NCBI RefSeq assembly: GCF_003633685.1 | Contig: NZ_RBKT01000001.1 | Coordinates: forward strand, 2,976,001-3,040,000 | Source: Micromonospora pisi | GTDB taxonomy: Bacteria; Actinomycetota; Actinomycetes; Mycobacteriales; Micromonosporaceae | Length of the DNA: 64,000 nt | Direction of reading: 5' to 3' | Shown: positions 44,657-53,962 of the stretch, in pieces | How positions within the stretch are numbered: the stretch's first letter is position 1 | How the letters are laid out: each line of letters starts with the position of its first letter | Notes under the pieces: model-generated | Database searches by the model: none | What the model was told of the DNA's origin: nothing | Seen by the model: only the letters and a program-made list of their open reading frames with translations | Made by a program: the position numbers and the translations under genes

Positions 44657-45543
44657 GCCGCCCCCCGCCCCTCGTCGCCAGCCCCGGTCCACCGGGCGCT
44701 TCCCGGCACGTCCGGATCCGCTTCCCCGGGATCCTTCTCGTCCGGGTCGACCGATCGGGCCAGCAGGGCGATGCCGCCCGAGGTGGAGTTCGCCCAGAGG
44801 CTACCCGCACCGGTGCCGAGCACACCGTGGGCCTCCTTGGCCCAGTTGGGGATGCCCGTACGGAGCTGCGGGAACGCGGTGGTGATCCGGCCGGAGGCGG
44901 TACGCAGTCGGACCGTGAGGTCGCTGTCCTCGCGGATCCGTACCGTGACGCTGCCGGAGGTGGTGCTGAGCTGGATCTCGCTGTACTGAGGATTGTCCAG
45001 ATCGCAGGTGATCGATCCCGATATGGTGGTGGCCCGGACCAGAGCGGCGGAACTGTCGGCGAGGACCAGTTCCCCGGATACGGTCTCCATGCTGAGTTCA
45101 CCGCCGACACCGAGCGCCTCGACCGGGCCGGAGACCAGCTTGGCGCTGGTCCGGCCACTCAGCCCCATCAGGGTGACCTGACCCGAGGTGACGTCGACCC
45201 GGGTCTCCTCCCGGAGCCCGGAGACGATCAGGGAGCCCTCGACCAGCCGCAGGTTGGCGACGACGTGCGCCGGCACCGCGATCGAGACGTCGCTGCGGTA
45301 CCTGCGGCCGAGCCACCAGAAGAGGCCCTGCCAGCGCCGGTTCCAGTCCTGGCGTACGGACAGGTGCCCCTCGTGCTGCTCGACCACGATCTCGGGTCGG
45401 CGGCTGGCCCGGGTGATCTCCACCCGGGCGGGGCCGTCGGTGGCCACCACGTTGAGTCGACCCGAGATCAGGTGGACGTCCAACCTGCTGATCCGACCGT
45501 CCAGGGTGAGCCGTTGCGGCTCCTTGATCGTCCACTTGGCCAT
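44653..45543 (-). CDS. DUF4097 beta-strand-repeat protein
   Basis: A 296-residue soluble protein made of short repeated strands: LDVHLISGRLNVVATDG, RLVEGSLIVSGLREETRVDV, TSGQVTLMGLSG, TVSGELVLADSS and TTSGSVTVRIRE. This is the DUF4097 adhesin-like beta-helix. No signal peptide, and its function is unknown; it usually travels with PadR regulators or small membrane proteins, as here. First gene of a two-gene operon. Confidence 0.87.
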   Translation of the reverse strand: MAKWTIKEPQRLTLDGRISRLDVHLISGRLNVVATDGPARVEITRASRRPEIVVEQHEGHLSVRQDWNRRWQGLFWWLGRRYRSDVSIAVPAHVVANLRLVEGSLIVSGLREETRVDVTSGQVTLMGLSGRTSAKLVSGPVEALGVGGELSMETVSGELVLADSSAALVRATTISGSITCDLDNPQYSEIQLSTTSGSVTVRIREDSDLTVRLRTASGRITTAFPQLRTGIPNWAKEAHGVLGTGAGSLWANSTSGGIALLARSVDPDEKDPGEADPDVPGSARWTGAGDEGRGAA

Positions 45544-45624
45544 GGCCCCACACCCGTCCCGTCACATCCGGCCACGGTGGGTGGCCGGATGTCGTCAGCG
45601 CACTGTCGCGTCTCCCCATACTAA

Positions 45625-45638
45625 CGCGATACATCGCG
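45625..45638. promoter_or_regulatory. Palindrome upstream of the DUF4097-PadR operon: likely PadR operator
   Basis: CGCGAT (45625-45630) and ATCGCG (45633-45638) form a perfect 6-2-6 inverted repeat 82 bases before the DUF4097 start; a further TCGCG lies at 45606-45610. PadR boxes of related operons have the same TCGCGA-type core. Confidence 0.55.
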
Positions 45639-45665
45639 ACATGACGAGTAGCTGCGGGTCGGGAC

Positions 45666-46643
45666 TCAGGCAGCCAGGTCGAGCCCGGGCGGCGGGGCGC
45701 CCAGCGAGGTCGGGGCGGCGAGCGTCGGGGCGGGAACAGCGCCCGACGGGATGACCAGGGTGACCGGGACGGGCAGCGGGAGGACCGGCTCGACCCGGGC
45801 GGCGCGACGATGCGCCAAGGGACCGGCGAGGCGGACCGCCGACTCCGCCGCCTGGGCCAGCCGGCGCCGGGAGGCCGTCTGTTCCGGATGCAGCGCCGGT
45901 GCGGCGGTCACCGTGATGGTGAGCCCGCGCACGGCGAGCACCCGCCGCAGCGACACCAGGAGGCTGTCGTCACCGAGGAAGGCGGCGGCGGTCGTCCCGT
46001 CGCGACCCGGACCGGTGCGATAGCTGATCGTCAGCGGCACCACCGGTGCCCCGGCGTCGATCGCCGCCTGGAACATCGCCGGCCGGAACCGACCCCCGGC
46101 CGGGCAGTCACTCGTCTCGCGGGGCTTGCCACACCAGGTCGTACCCTCTGGAAAGACCGCCACCACCCGGTCGGCCCGCAGCGCCTCCGCCACCAGGGCG
46201 ACAGTTCGGGGCAGCGCCCTCGGCCGACCCCGGTTGACGAAGATCGTGCCGCCGGCCGAGGCCAGCGGCCCGATCAACGGCCACTGCCGGACCTCCTGCT
46301 TGGCCAGCATCCGGGCCGGCGCGACCGCCAGCGTGGCCATGATGTCCAGCCACGAGATGTGGTTGGCCGCCAGCAGCGCCCGGCGCCGGGGCAGCCGGCC
46401 CCGCACCCGCAGCGTGATGCCGAGCGAGCCGAGAACCAACCGGGCCCACCAGCGCCCGCCGGCCTGGCGCCCGGCCGGGGGCAACACCGGAAGTACGGGG
46501 AGCAGCAACGCCCCGAAGAGCAGCGCGCCGAACAGGGCGGCCAGCCGGCCGGCCCGACGCAGCCGCGAGACCTCCGGGGTCTCCCCCGCACCGGGGAGGC
46601 AGTGCGGCCCGCAGGCCGAGCGCGGTTGCCAGAGCGGGTTCAT
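45666..46643 (-). CDS. PlsC-family O-acyltransferase, probable OlsA-like partner
   Basis: A 325-residue membrane-associated acyltransferase from ATG 46643, overlapping the GNAT gene stop by 4 bases. One or two membrane helices (about 32-57) precede the HX4D motif H95-ISWL-D100 and the second signature VFPEGTTW. The C-terminal 60 residues are Pro/Ala-rich. Alone it would be called 1-acylglycerol-3-phosphate acyltransferase. Coupling to a GNAT of the OlsB type points to the second, ester-forming step of ornithine lipid synthesis. The same gene order exists in mycobacteria (Rv3027c-Rv3026c). Confidence 0.8.
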   Translation of the reverse strand: MNPLWQPRSACGPHCLPGAGETPEVSRLRRAGRLAALFGALLFGALLLPVLPVLPPAGRQAGGRWWARLVLGSLGITLRVRGRLPRRRALLAANHISWLDIMATLAVAPARMLAKQEVRQWPLIGPLASAGGTIFVNRGRPRALPRTVALVAEALRADRVVAVFPEGTTWCGKPRETSDCPAGGRFRPAMFQAAIDAGAPVVPLTISYRTGPGRDGTTAAAFLGDDSLLVSLRRVLAVRGLTITVTAAPALHPEQTASRRRLAQAAESAVRLAGPLAHRRAARVEPVLPLPVPVTLVIPSGAVPAPTLAAPTSLGAPPPGLDLAA

Positions 46644-47437
46644 CCTTCTTCTCCGAGTCCAAGGAAGTGACGGCGGTAGCGGGGGTGCATCCGGTCCATC
46701 GAGAGCAGGACGTACAGGTCGGCGACGCCGAAGTCGGGGTCGTACGCCGGCTCGCCGCAGACCCAGGCGCCGAGCCGCAGGTAGCCGCGGAGCAGGGCGG
46801 GTACGACGGCCGGCGGTGCTCCCGGCGAACCGGCGCCGGCGGCGACCGCCGCCACCCCGGAGGGCTCGGCCAGCCAGGGCCGGTGCGGGCGGACCCGCAG
46901 CGGCGGCGGCGCCATGTTCCGGGCGGAGACCTGCGCCCAGACCGCGGCGGCGTTCGCGCCACCGTCCTCGAGCCCGAGCGAGGCACAGCCACCCAGCCAG
47001 CGCAACCCGCGCAGGTGCAGGTAGCGGGCGATGCCGGCCCACATCAGATTGATCACCGCACCGGTGCGGTGGTCGGGGTGCACGCACGAGCGCCCGATCT
47101 CCACCAGCTCGTCGCGGAGCGGTGCGAACGCGGAGAGATCGAACTCGCCCTCGGCGTACCGCCGGCCGGCGCGCGCGGCGCGGTCCGGCGGCAGCATCCG
47201 GTAAGTGCCGACCACGGCCCCGGTGCTGTCGTCCCGGACCAGCAGGTGGTCGCAGTGTTCGTCGAACTCGTCGGTGTCGAGTCCATCGACGTCGGAGTGC
47301 AGGGTGGCGCCGAGTTCTTCGGCGAAGACGTCATGGCGCAGCCGCTGCGCGGCGGCGACCTGGGCCGCGCTGTCGGCGATCAGCAGGGTGTAACCGCTGG
47401 TCCCGGTGGGTGCGGGAGCGGTAAGCAGAACAGCCAT
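46640..47437 (-). CDS. GNAT-fold N-acyltransferase, probable OlsB-like
   Basis: A 265-residue protein of the hemolysin/OlsB acyltransferase group. It shows YTLLIADSAAQVAAAQRLRH, EFDEHCDHLLVRD, VVGTYRMLPPDRAARAG and ELVEIGRSCVHPDHRTG, typical of long-chain N-acyl amino acid synthases. The C-terminal part has LRGYLRLGAWVCGEPAYDPDFG, as expected. OlsB joins 3-hydroxyacyl-ACP to the alpha-amino group of ornithine; OlsA adds the second chain. These phosphate-free lipids replace phospholipids under phosphate limitation. First gene of the pair; divergent from kgd with 337 bases between. Confidence 0.8.
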   Translation of the reverse strand: MAVLLTAPAPTGTSGYTLLIADSAAQVAAAQRLRHDVFAEELGATLHSDVDGLDTDEFDEHCDHLLVRDDSTGAVVGTYRMLPPDRAARAGRRYAEGEFDLSAFAPLRDELVEIGRSCVHPDHRTGAVINLMWAGIARYLHLRGLRWLGGCASLGLEDGGANAAAVWAQVSARNMAPPPLRVRPHRPWLAEPSGVAAVAAGAGSPGAPPAVVPALLRGYLRLGAWVCGEPAYDPDFGVADLYVLLSMDRMHPRYRRHFLGLGEEG

Positions 47438-47774
47438 GCGCTATGTGTAAGGTCGCCGCCCACCGTTGGCGTGTCGCGCACCGGGTAAACGGGTGTCGAT
47501 CGGGTGAACGGCCCTGTACGCGGTGCGTGGCCGGTCCGACCTGGCACCCGATGGCGTACGGCAGCGGTCCCGACTCCGCCGACCAGGCGACGACCGCGAC
47601 TTGAACGCCAGGTGAACAAGACTTTCATGCTGTGAATCGCAACACGGGCCGGATGCGGCAATGCCCCTCGATAGCGTACGGCGTAGCCTGGGCGGTGACT
47701 TCTGACTCCAGCTTCAGGCGGCGGCAGAACCCGCGTGAACCGCAGAACCCGCGTGAAAGAGGCGATCACTGGCC
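47438..47774. promoter_or_regulatory. Divergent promoter region between the OlsB-like gene and kgd
   Basis: No gene is seen in these 337 bases. TTGAAC near 47600 and the less GC-rich stretch to 47640 could belong to a kgd promoter, though no clear -10 is visible. An 18-bp tandem repeat (GCAGAACCCGCGTGAACC at 47724, repeated at 47742) ends 17 bases before the kgd GTG, inside the probable leader. Confidence 0.45.
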
Positions 47775-50700
47775 GTGTCGACCCAGCAGACTTCGCAGGA
47801 CAACCCACTGGCGGGTTTCGGCCCGAACGAGTGGGTCGTCGAGGAGATGTACCAGCGTTACCTCGCCGACCCCACCAGCGTCGATTCAGCCTGGCACGAC
47901 TTCTTTGCCGACTACCGACCGGCGACCGACGCGACCCCGGCCGGCACTGACGGCAAAGGGTCGGGTGCCAAGACAGTAGCAGCGGCCAAGCCGGCGCCGG
48001 AGGTGAAGAACGTACCGGCCGCCCCGCCGGCCACGAAGCCCCAGCCGGCGAGCGAGTCCACCGCGGCCCCGGTCGCCACCAAGCCGGCCGAGGCGAAGTC
48101 GACCCAGGTCGCCGCGAAGGCCGAGGCGGCACCGGCCGCCACGCCGAAGCCGAAGAGCGCACCGGCCCAGCCGGCCGGCGGTAGCTCCACCACCGCGCTG
48201 CGCGGGGTCGCGGCCAAGATCGTGCAGAACATGGACGCGTCGCTGTCGGTCCCGACCGCGACCAGCGTGCGCGCGGTTCCGGCGAAGCTGATCGTGGACA
48301 ACCGCATCGTGATCAACAACCACCTGGCCCGTGGCCGGGGTGGCAAGGTCAGCTTCACCCACCTGATCGGGTGGGCCCTGGTCCGGGCGCTGGCCGAACA
48401 CCCGGAGATGAACAACTCGTACACCGAGGTGGACGGCAAGCCGGTGATGGTCCGGCCGGAGCACGTCAACCTGGGCATCGCGATCGACCTGGTCAAACCG
48501 GACGGCTCCCGCAACCTGGTGGTGCCGTCGATCAAGGCGTGCGAGCAGATGGACTTCCGCCAGTTCTGGCAGGCCTACGAGGACGTCGTCCGGCGGGCCC
48601 GCCGCAACGAACTGACCATGGAGGACTACGGCGGCACGACGGTCTCGCTGACCAACCCGGGCGGGATCGGCACGGTGCACTCGCAGCCCCGACTGATGGT
48701 CGGTCAGGGCACGATCATCGGTGTCGGCGCGATGGAGTACCCGGCGCCGTACCAGGGCATGTCCGAGGAGACCCTGGCCGAGCTGGCGGTCAGCAAAATC
48801 ATCACGCTGACCAGCACGTACGACCACCGGATCATCCAGGGCGCCCAGTCCGGCGAGTTCCTGAAGGTCATGCACGAGCTGATCCTCGGCGAGCGCGGCT
48901 TCTACGACGCGATCTTCACCTCGCTGCGGATCCCGTACGAGCCGGTCCGCTGGATGCGGGACGTGGCGGTGACCTCCGAGGGCCAGATCGACAAGACCGC
49001 CCGGGTCATCGAGATCATCCACGCGTACCGGGTCCGTGGTCACCTGATGGCCGACACCGATCCGCTCGAGTTCAAGATCCGCAAGCACCCGGACCTGGAC
49101 GTGCTCCAGCACGGCCTGACCCTCTGGGACCTGGACCGTTACTTCCCGGTCGGCGGCTTCAACGGCAAGCAGAAGATGAAGCTCCGCGAGGTCCTCGGGG
49201 TGCTGCGTGACTCCTACTGCCGCCGCGTCGGCGTGGAGTACATGCACATCCAGGACCCGGAGGAGCGGCGCTGGATCCAGGACCGGATCGAGCGCAAGTA
49301 CGAGAAGCCCGCCGCGGACGAACAGAAGCACGTACTCAACCGGCTCAACGCGGCCGAGGCGTTCGAAACCTTCCTCCAGACCAAGTACGTCGGCCAGAAG
49401 CGCTTCTCCCTGGAGGGCGGCGAATCGCTGATCCCGCTCCTGGGCGAGGTGCTGGAGGCGGCGGCCGAGGGCGGGCTGGACGAGGTTGTCATCGGCATGG
49501 CCCACCGGGGTCGGCTGAACGTACTCGCCAACATCGTCGGCAAGCCGTACGAGAAGATCTTCTCCGAGTTCGAGGGGCACCTCGACCCCCGGTCGACCCA
49601 GGGCTCCGGCGACGTCAAGTACCACCTCGGCCAGGCCGGAAAGTTCAGCACCCCGGACGGCGAGCACGCGATCAAGGTGTCGGTCACCGCGAACCCCTCG
49701 CACCTGGAGGCGGTCGACCCGGTGCTGGAGGGCATCGTCCGGGCCAAGCAGGACCGGATCGACCTGCGACTCGAGGGCTACACCGTGCTGCCCGTGGCGG
49801 TGCACGGCGACGCCGCGTTCGCCGGGCAGGGCGTGGTGGCCGAGACGCTCAACCTGTCGCAGCTGCGTGGTTACCGCACCGGTGGCACCGTGCACGTCGT
49901 GGTCAACAACCAGGTCGGCTTCACCACCGCCCCGGAGTACTCGCGCTCCAGCCTCTACAGCACCGACGTCGCCCGGATGATCCAGGCGCCGATCTTCCAC
50001 GTCAACGGGGACGACCCCGAGGCCGTGGTCCGGGTCGGCCGGCTGGCCTTCGAGTACCGCCAGGCGTTCAACAAGGACGTCGTGATCGACCTGGTCTGCT
50101 ACCGGCGGCGCGGCCACAACGAGGGCGACGACCCCTCGATGTCCAACCCGCAGATGTACCAGATCATCGATTCGAAGCGGTCGGTCCGCAAGCTCTACAC
50201 CGAGGAGCTGATCGGACGCGGGGACATCACCGTCGAGGACGCCGAGGAGTTGCTGCGCGACTTCCAGGCGCAACTCGAACGGGTCTTCAAGGCCACCCGG
50301 GACGCCGCGACGGCGGGTCGGCAGTCGGCCCGTCCCCGCCGCCAGCCCGAACCGGAGCCGCAGGTCGCCACGGCGGTGAACGCCGACGTGGTCCGCTCGA
50401 TCGGCGTAGCGCACACCACGCTGCCGGAGGGCTTCACCCCGCACAAGCGGATCCAGCAACTGCTCGAGCGGCGGGCCAAGATGGCCGTCGAGGGCAACAT
50501 CGACTGGGGCTTCGGCGAGATCATCGCCTTCGGTTCGCTGCTGCACGACGGGGTGACCGTCCGGCTCGCCGGGCAGGACTCCCGCCGGGGCACCTTCGTC
50601 CAGCGGCACGCGGTGGTCGTGGACTCGAAGACCGGCAAGGAACACCTGCCGCTCTCCGCGCTCACCCGCGACCAGGCCCGGTTCTTCGTGCACGACTCGC

Positions 50701-51527
50701 TGCTCAGCGAGTACGCCGCGATGGGCTTCGAGTACGGCTACTCGGTGGAGAACACCGAGGCGCTGGTGCTCTGGGAGGCGCAGTTCGGTGACTTCGCCAA
50801 CGGCGCCCAGTCGGTGGTCGACGAGTTCATCTCGTCGAGCGAGGTGAAGTGGGGACAGCAGTCCGCGGTGACGCTGCTGCTGCCGCACGGCCACGAGGGT
50901 CAGGGACCGGACCACACCTCCGGTCGCCCGGAGCGGTTCCTGCAGATGTGCGCCGAGGACAACATGCGGGTGGCCATTCCGACCACCCCGGCCAACCACT
51001 TCCACCTGCTCCGCCGGCAGGCGCTGTCGGAGAAGCGCAAGCCGCTGGTGGTCTTCACCCCGAAGTCGCTGCTGCGGCACAAACTCTGCGTCTCCAGCGT
51101 GGAGGACTTCACCACCGGCTCGTTCCAGCCGGTGCTGGGTGACCGGACCATCGCCAAGCCGGAGGCGGTCAAGCGGGTGCTGCTCTGCACCGGCAAGATC
51201 TACTACGACCTGCTCCAGGCCCGTGACGAACGCAAGATCACCGACACCGCGATCGTCCGGATGGAGCAGCTCTACCCGCTGCCGGTGGAGGAGATCCGGG
51301 CGGCCCTGGCCGAATACCCGAACGCCGAGGACTTCGCCTGGGTCCAGGAGGAGCCGGCCAACCAGGGCGCCTGGTCGTTCGTGGCGCTCAACCTGTTGGA
51401 GCACCTCGAGGGCGTACGGCTGCGGCGGATCTCCCGCCCGGCGGCGGCCGCCCCTGCGGTGGGCTCGGCGAAGATGCACGAGGTCGAGCAGACCGCGCTG
51501 ATCGAGGCGGCTCTCCCCCGCCCCTGA
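47775..51527 (+). CDS. kgd: Multifunctional 2-oxoglutarate dehydrogenase/decarboxylase (E1-E2 fusion)
   Basis: A 1250-residue enzyme starting at GTG 47775. Order of parts: N-terminal E1-binding segment ([20 protein letters not shown]), an Ala/Pro/Lys linker (about 50-145), an E2 succinyltransferase core (about 155-385, with [10 protein letters not shown]), then E1 with [13 protein letters not shown] (about 576) and the thiamine-diphosphate motif GHNEGDDPS (about 780). A lipoyl domain is lacking, as in all actinobacterial Kgd. It oxidises 2-oxoglutarate to succinyl-CoA in the TCA cycle with separate lipoyl and E3 proteins. FHA regulators of GarA/OdhI type bind this enzyme in relatives; none is encoded nearby. 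Confidence 0.96.
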   Translation: MSTQQTSQDNPLAGFGPNEWVVEEMYQRYLADPTSVDSAWHDFFADYRPATDATPAGTDGKGSGAKTVAAAKPAPEVKNVPAAPPATKPQPASESTAAPVATKPAEAKSTQVAAKAEAAPAATPKPKSAPAQPAGGSSTTALRGVAAKIVQNMDASLSVPTATSVRAVPAKLIVDNRIVINNHLARGRGGKVSFTHLIGWALVRALAEHPEMNNSYTEVDGKPVMVRPEHVNLGIAIDLVKPDGSRNLVVPSIKACEQMDFRQFWQAYEDVVRRARRNELTMEDYGGTTVSLTNPGGIGTVHSQPRLMVGQGTIIGVGAMEYPAPYQGMSEETLAELAVSKIITLTSTYDHRIIQGAQSGEFLKVMHELILGERGFYDAIFTSLRIPYEPVRWMRDVAVTSEGQIDKTARVIEIIHAYRVRGHLMADTDPLEFKIRKHPDLDVLQHGLTLWDLDRYFPVGGFNGKQKMKLREVLGVLRDSYCRRVGVEYMHIQDPEERRWIQDRIERKYEKPAADEQKHVLNRLNAAEAFETFLQTKYVGQKRFSLEGGESLIPLLGEVLEAAAEGGLDEVVIGMAHRGRLNVLANIVGKPYEKIFSEFEGHLDPRSTQGSGDVKYHLGQAGKFSTPDGEHAIKVSVTANPSHLEAVDPVLEGIVRAKQDRIDLRLEGYTVLPVAVHGDAAFAGQGVVAETLNLSQLRGYRTGGTVHVVVNNQVGFTTAPEYSRSSLYSTDVARMIQAPIFHVNGDDPEAVVRVGRLAFEYRQAFNKDVVIDLVCYRRRGHNEGDDPSMSNPQMYQIIDSKRSVRKLYTEELIGRGDITVEDAEELLRDFQAQLERVFKATRDAATAGRQSARPRRQPEPEPQVATAVNADVVRSIGVAHTTLPEGFTPHKRIQQLLERRAKMAVEGNIDWGFGEIIAFGSLLHDGVTVRLAGQDSRRGTFVQRHAVVVDSKTGKEHLPLSALTRDQARFFVHDSLLSEYAAMGFEYGYSVENTEALVLWEAQFGDFANGAQSVVDEFISSSEVKWGQQSAVTLLLPHGHEGQGPDHTSGRPERFLQMCAEDNMRVAIPTTPANHFHLLRRQALSEKRKPLVVFTPKSLLRHKLCVSSVEDFTTGSFQPVLGDRTIAKPEAVKRVLLCTGKIYYDLLQARDERKITDTAIVRMEQLYPLPVEEIRAALAEYPNAEDFAWVQEEPANQGAWSFVALNLLEHLEGVRLRRISRPAAAAPAVGSAKMHEVEQTALIEAALPRP

Positions 51528-51551
51528 CCGTCGCACCGCGTTGAGTTGAGA

Positions 51552-51589
51552 CCGGGGCGGATCGAGGTTCCCACCTCGATCCGCCCCGG
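51552..51589 (+). terminator. 17-bp perfect hairpin after kgd
   Basis: CCGGGGCGGATCGAGGT (51552-51568) pairs perfectly with ACCTCGATCCGCCCCGG (51573-51589) around TCCC, 24 bases after the kgd stop and 17 bases before the next start. Confidence 0.85.
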
Positions 51590-51606
51590 CGTCTGAAAGG
51601 ACCACG

Positions 51607-51786
51607 ATGTACTTCACCGACCGGGGTATCGAGGAACTGGTCGAACGCCGGGGGGACGAGAGCGTCACCCTGGAGTGGCTCGGCGAGCGACTGCGTGACT
51701 TCGTCGACCTCAATCCCGAGTTCGAGACGCCGATCGAGCGGTTCGCCACCTGGCTGGCCCGGCTCGACGACGAGGACGACGAGTAG
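51607..51786 (+). CDS. DUF6104 family small acidic protein
   Basis: A 59-residue protein from ATG 51607 with AAAGGA ahead. It reads MYFTDRGIEELVERRGDE, then VTLEWLGERLRDFVDLNPEF and a closing ATWLARLDDEDDE. Its conserved place directly behind kgd in actinomycetes is a useful hallmark, but its function is unknown. The terminator at 51552 separates it from kgd, so it may have its own promoter or use read-through. Confidence 0.85.
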   Translation: MYFTDRGIEELVERRGDESVTLEWLGERLRDFVDLNPEFETPIERFATWLARLDDEDDE

Positions 51787-51865
51787 ACGGCGTGACGGCG
51801 TGATGTGTCCCGGTAGACCTCGGCTGACCCGGCCGATGGGGCGCCCGATCTTGTAGGTTGGGCAG

Positions 51866-53962
51866 GTGGCACGCAGTGTCTATATCGCCAGCCTGGGACA
51901 GGGCGGCGGCAAGTCGACGATCGCGCTCGGTCTGGCCGAACTCCTCTCCCGGCAGGTCGAGCGGATCGGCGTGTTCCGGCCGCTGGTCGGCGGGACCGAA
52001 GAGGACCCGATCCTGGCCCTGCTCCGCGACCGCTACCGGATCGACACCCCGGCGGAAGACCTCTACGGCACCACCTACGCCGAGGCGTCCGCCCTGGTCG
52101 CCGACGGCCAGCGGGAAGAGCTGATCGCCCGGATCGTCGAGCGCTACCGTACGGTCGAACGCGGCTGCCCCGCCGTCGTGGTGGTCGGCAGCGACTTCGA
52201 CGACGCGGCGGAGAGCCGCACCGGTGGTCTCTCCCGGGAACTCGCCTTCAACGCCCGGCTGGCCACCGAATTCGGCAGTGTGGTGGTGCCGGTGGTGGAC
52301 GGGTTCGGCCAGGAACCGGAGGCGATCGCGGCAGCGGCCCGGGGCGCGTACCACGACCTGGAAGACCTGGGGGCGACCGTACTGGCGGTGATCGCCAACC
52401 GGGTGCCGGGGGCGATGCCCCTGCCGGAACTGCCGGTTCCGGCGTACGCGATCCCCGAGGTCCCGACCGTGTCGGCGCCGACGGTGGCCGAGGTGGCGGC
52501 TGCCCTCGGCGCCCGGCTGCTCGCCGGGGACCGGGCCGCGCTCGACCGTGACGTGCTCGATTTTGTGGTCGGCGCGGCACACGTGCCGACCCTGCTCGAC
52601 CATCTCACCGACGGGGCCCTGGTGATCACGCCCGGCGACCGGGCCGATCTGCTGGTGGCCGCCGCCGCGGCGCACGTCGCCGGTCAGGTGTCCGTCGCCG
52701 GCCTGGTGCTCACCCTGGCCGAACAACCCGATCCACGGGTGATGCGCCTGGTCGAACGGCTCCGCACCGGGCTGGCGGTGCTCTCCGTGCCCGGCGACAG
52801 CTACCACACGGTGGCCGCGTCCAGTCGGATCGAGGGCCGACCGAGCGTGGCGAACCCGCGCAAGGTCGAGGCCGCTCTCGGCGCCTTCGAGGCCGCCGTC
52901 GACACCCCCGAGCTGGCCCGTCGGCTCCGGGTCACCCGCTCGGTACGGGTCACCCCGCTGATGTTCGAGTACGACCTGATCGACCGGGCCCGCGCGGCGC
53001 GGCGCCGACTCGTGCTCCCCGAGGGCACGGACGAGCGGATCCTGCGCGCGACCGAGATCCTGCTCCGCCGCCGAGTAGCTGATCTGACCCTGCTCGGCGA
53101 CCCCGGCGAGATCCGCCGCAAGGCCCGCGAACTGGGAGTGGAGATCAACCAGGCCGAGCTGGTCGACCCGGCGACCAGCCCCTGGCGCGAGACCTTCGCC
53201 GCCGAGTACACCCGGCTGCGCGCCCATCGCGGCGCCACCCTCGACCTGGCCCAGGACGTGGTCGTCAACAGCAACTACTTCGGCACGATGATGGTGCACC
53301 AGGGTCACGCCGACGGCATGGTCTCCGGTGCCACCCACACCACCGCCGCCACCATCCGCCCCGCCTTCGAGATCATCCGGACGGTGCCGGGGCTCTCGGT
53401 CGCCTCCAGCGTCTTCTTCATGCTGCTCGCCGACCGGGTGCTGGTCTACGGCGACTGCGCGGTCAACCCCGACCCGGACGCGACCCAGCTCGCCGACATC
53501 GCGCTCTCCTCCGCCGAGACCGCCGCCCGGTTCGGTGTCGAACCCCGGCTGGCGATGCTCTCGTACTCGACCGGCGCCTCCGGTGCCGGCGCCGACGTGG
53601 AGAAGGTGGCCGCCGCGACCGCACTGGTCCGGGCCCGCCGACCGGATCTGCTGGTCGAAGGGCCGATCCAGTACGACGCCGCGATCGACCCGACGGTGGC
53701 GGCCACCAAACTGCCCGGCAGTACGGTCGCCGGCCGCGCCACCGTCTTCGTCTTCCCCGACCTGAACACCGGCAACAACACGTACAAGGCCGTGCAGCGC
53801 TCGGCCGGGGCGGTCGCGGTCGGTCCGGTCATGCAGGGCCTGCGTCGTCCGGTGAACGACCTGTCCCGGGGCGCCACGGTCAAGGACATCGTCAACACGG
53901 TGGCGATCACCGCGATCCAGGCGGCGGCCGGACCGGAGCCGGAAGGCAGGGTGGTCCCATGA
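51866..53962 (+). CDS. pta: Phosphate acetyltransferase (long form)
   Basis: A 698-residue enzyme starting at GTG 51866. An N-terminal P-loop-like domain (SLGQGGGKSTIALGLAELL), a DRTGG regulatory domain (about 215-325) and the C-terminal catalytic domain (about 370-690) with RLVLPEGTDERILRA, MVHQGHADGMVSGATHTTA and FVFPDLNTGNNTYKAVQR. It interconverts acetyl-CoA and acetyl phosphate. It overlaps ackA by 4 bases, forming the classic acetate overflow pair. Confidence 0.96.
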   Translation: MARSVYIASLGQGGGKSTIALGLAELLSRQVERIGVFRPLVGGTEEDPILALLRDRYRIDTPAEDLYGTTYAEASALVADGQREELIARIVERYRTVERGCPAVVVVGSDFDDAAESRTGGLSRELAFNARLATEFGSVVVPVVDGFGQEPEAIAAAARGAYHDLEDLGATVLAVIANRVPGAMPLPELPVPAYAIPEVPTVSAPTVAEVAAALGARLLAGDRAALDRDVLDFVVGAAHVPTLLDHLTDGALVITPGDRADLLVAAAAAHVAGQVSVAGLVLTLAEQPDPRVMRLVERLRTGLAVLSVPGDSYHTVAASSRIEGRPSVANPRKVEAALGAFEAAVDTPELARRLRVTRSVRVTPLMFEYDLIDRARAARRRLVLPEGTDERILRATEILLRRRVADLTLLGDPGEIRRKARELGVEINQAELVDPATSPWRETFAAEYTRLRAHRGATLDLAQDVVVNSNYFGTMMVHQGHADGMVSGATHTTAATIRPAFEIIRTVPGLSVASSVFFMLLADRVLVYGDCAVNPDPDATQLADIALSSAETAARFGVEPRLAMLSYSTGASGAGADVEKVAAATALVRARRPDLLVEGPIQYDAAIDPTVAATKLPGSTVAGRATVFVFPDLNTGNNTYKAVQRSAGAVAVGPVMQGLRRPVNDLSRGATVKDIVNTVAITAIQAAAGPEPEGRVVP

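Noticed and set aside
47886-51872. 1328-codon open frame antisense to kgd
   Set aside because: It is the mirror of a strongly conserved gene in GC-rich DNA; the translation has no family motif and kgd motifs are intact on the plus strand.
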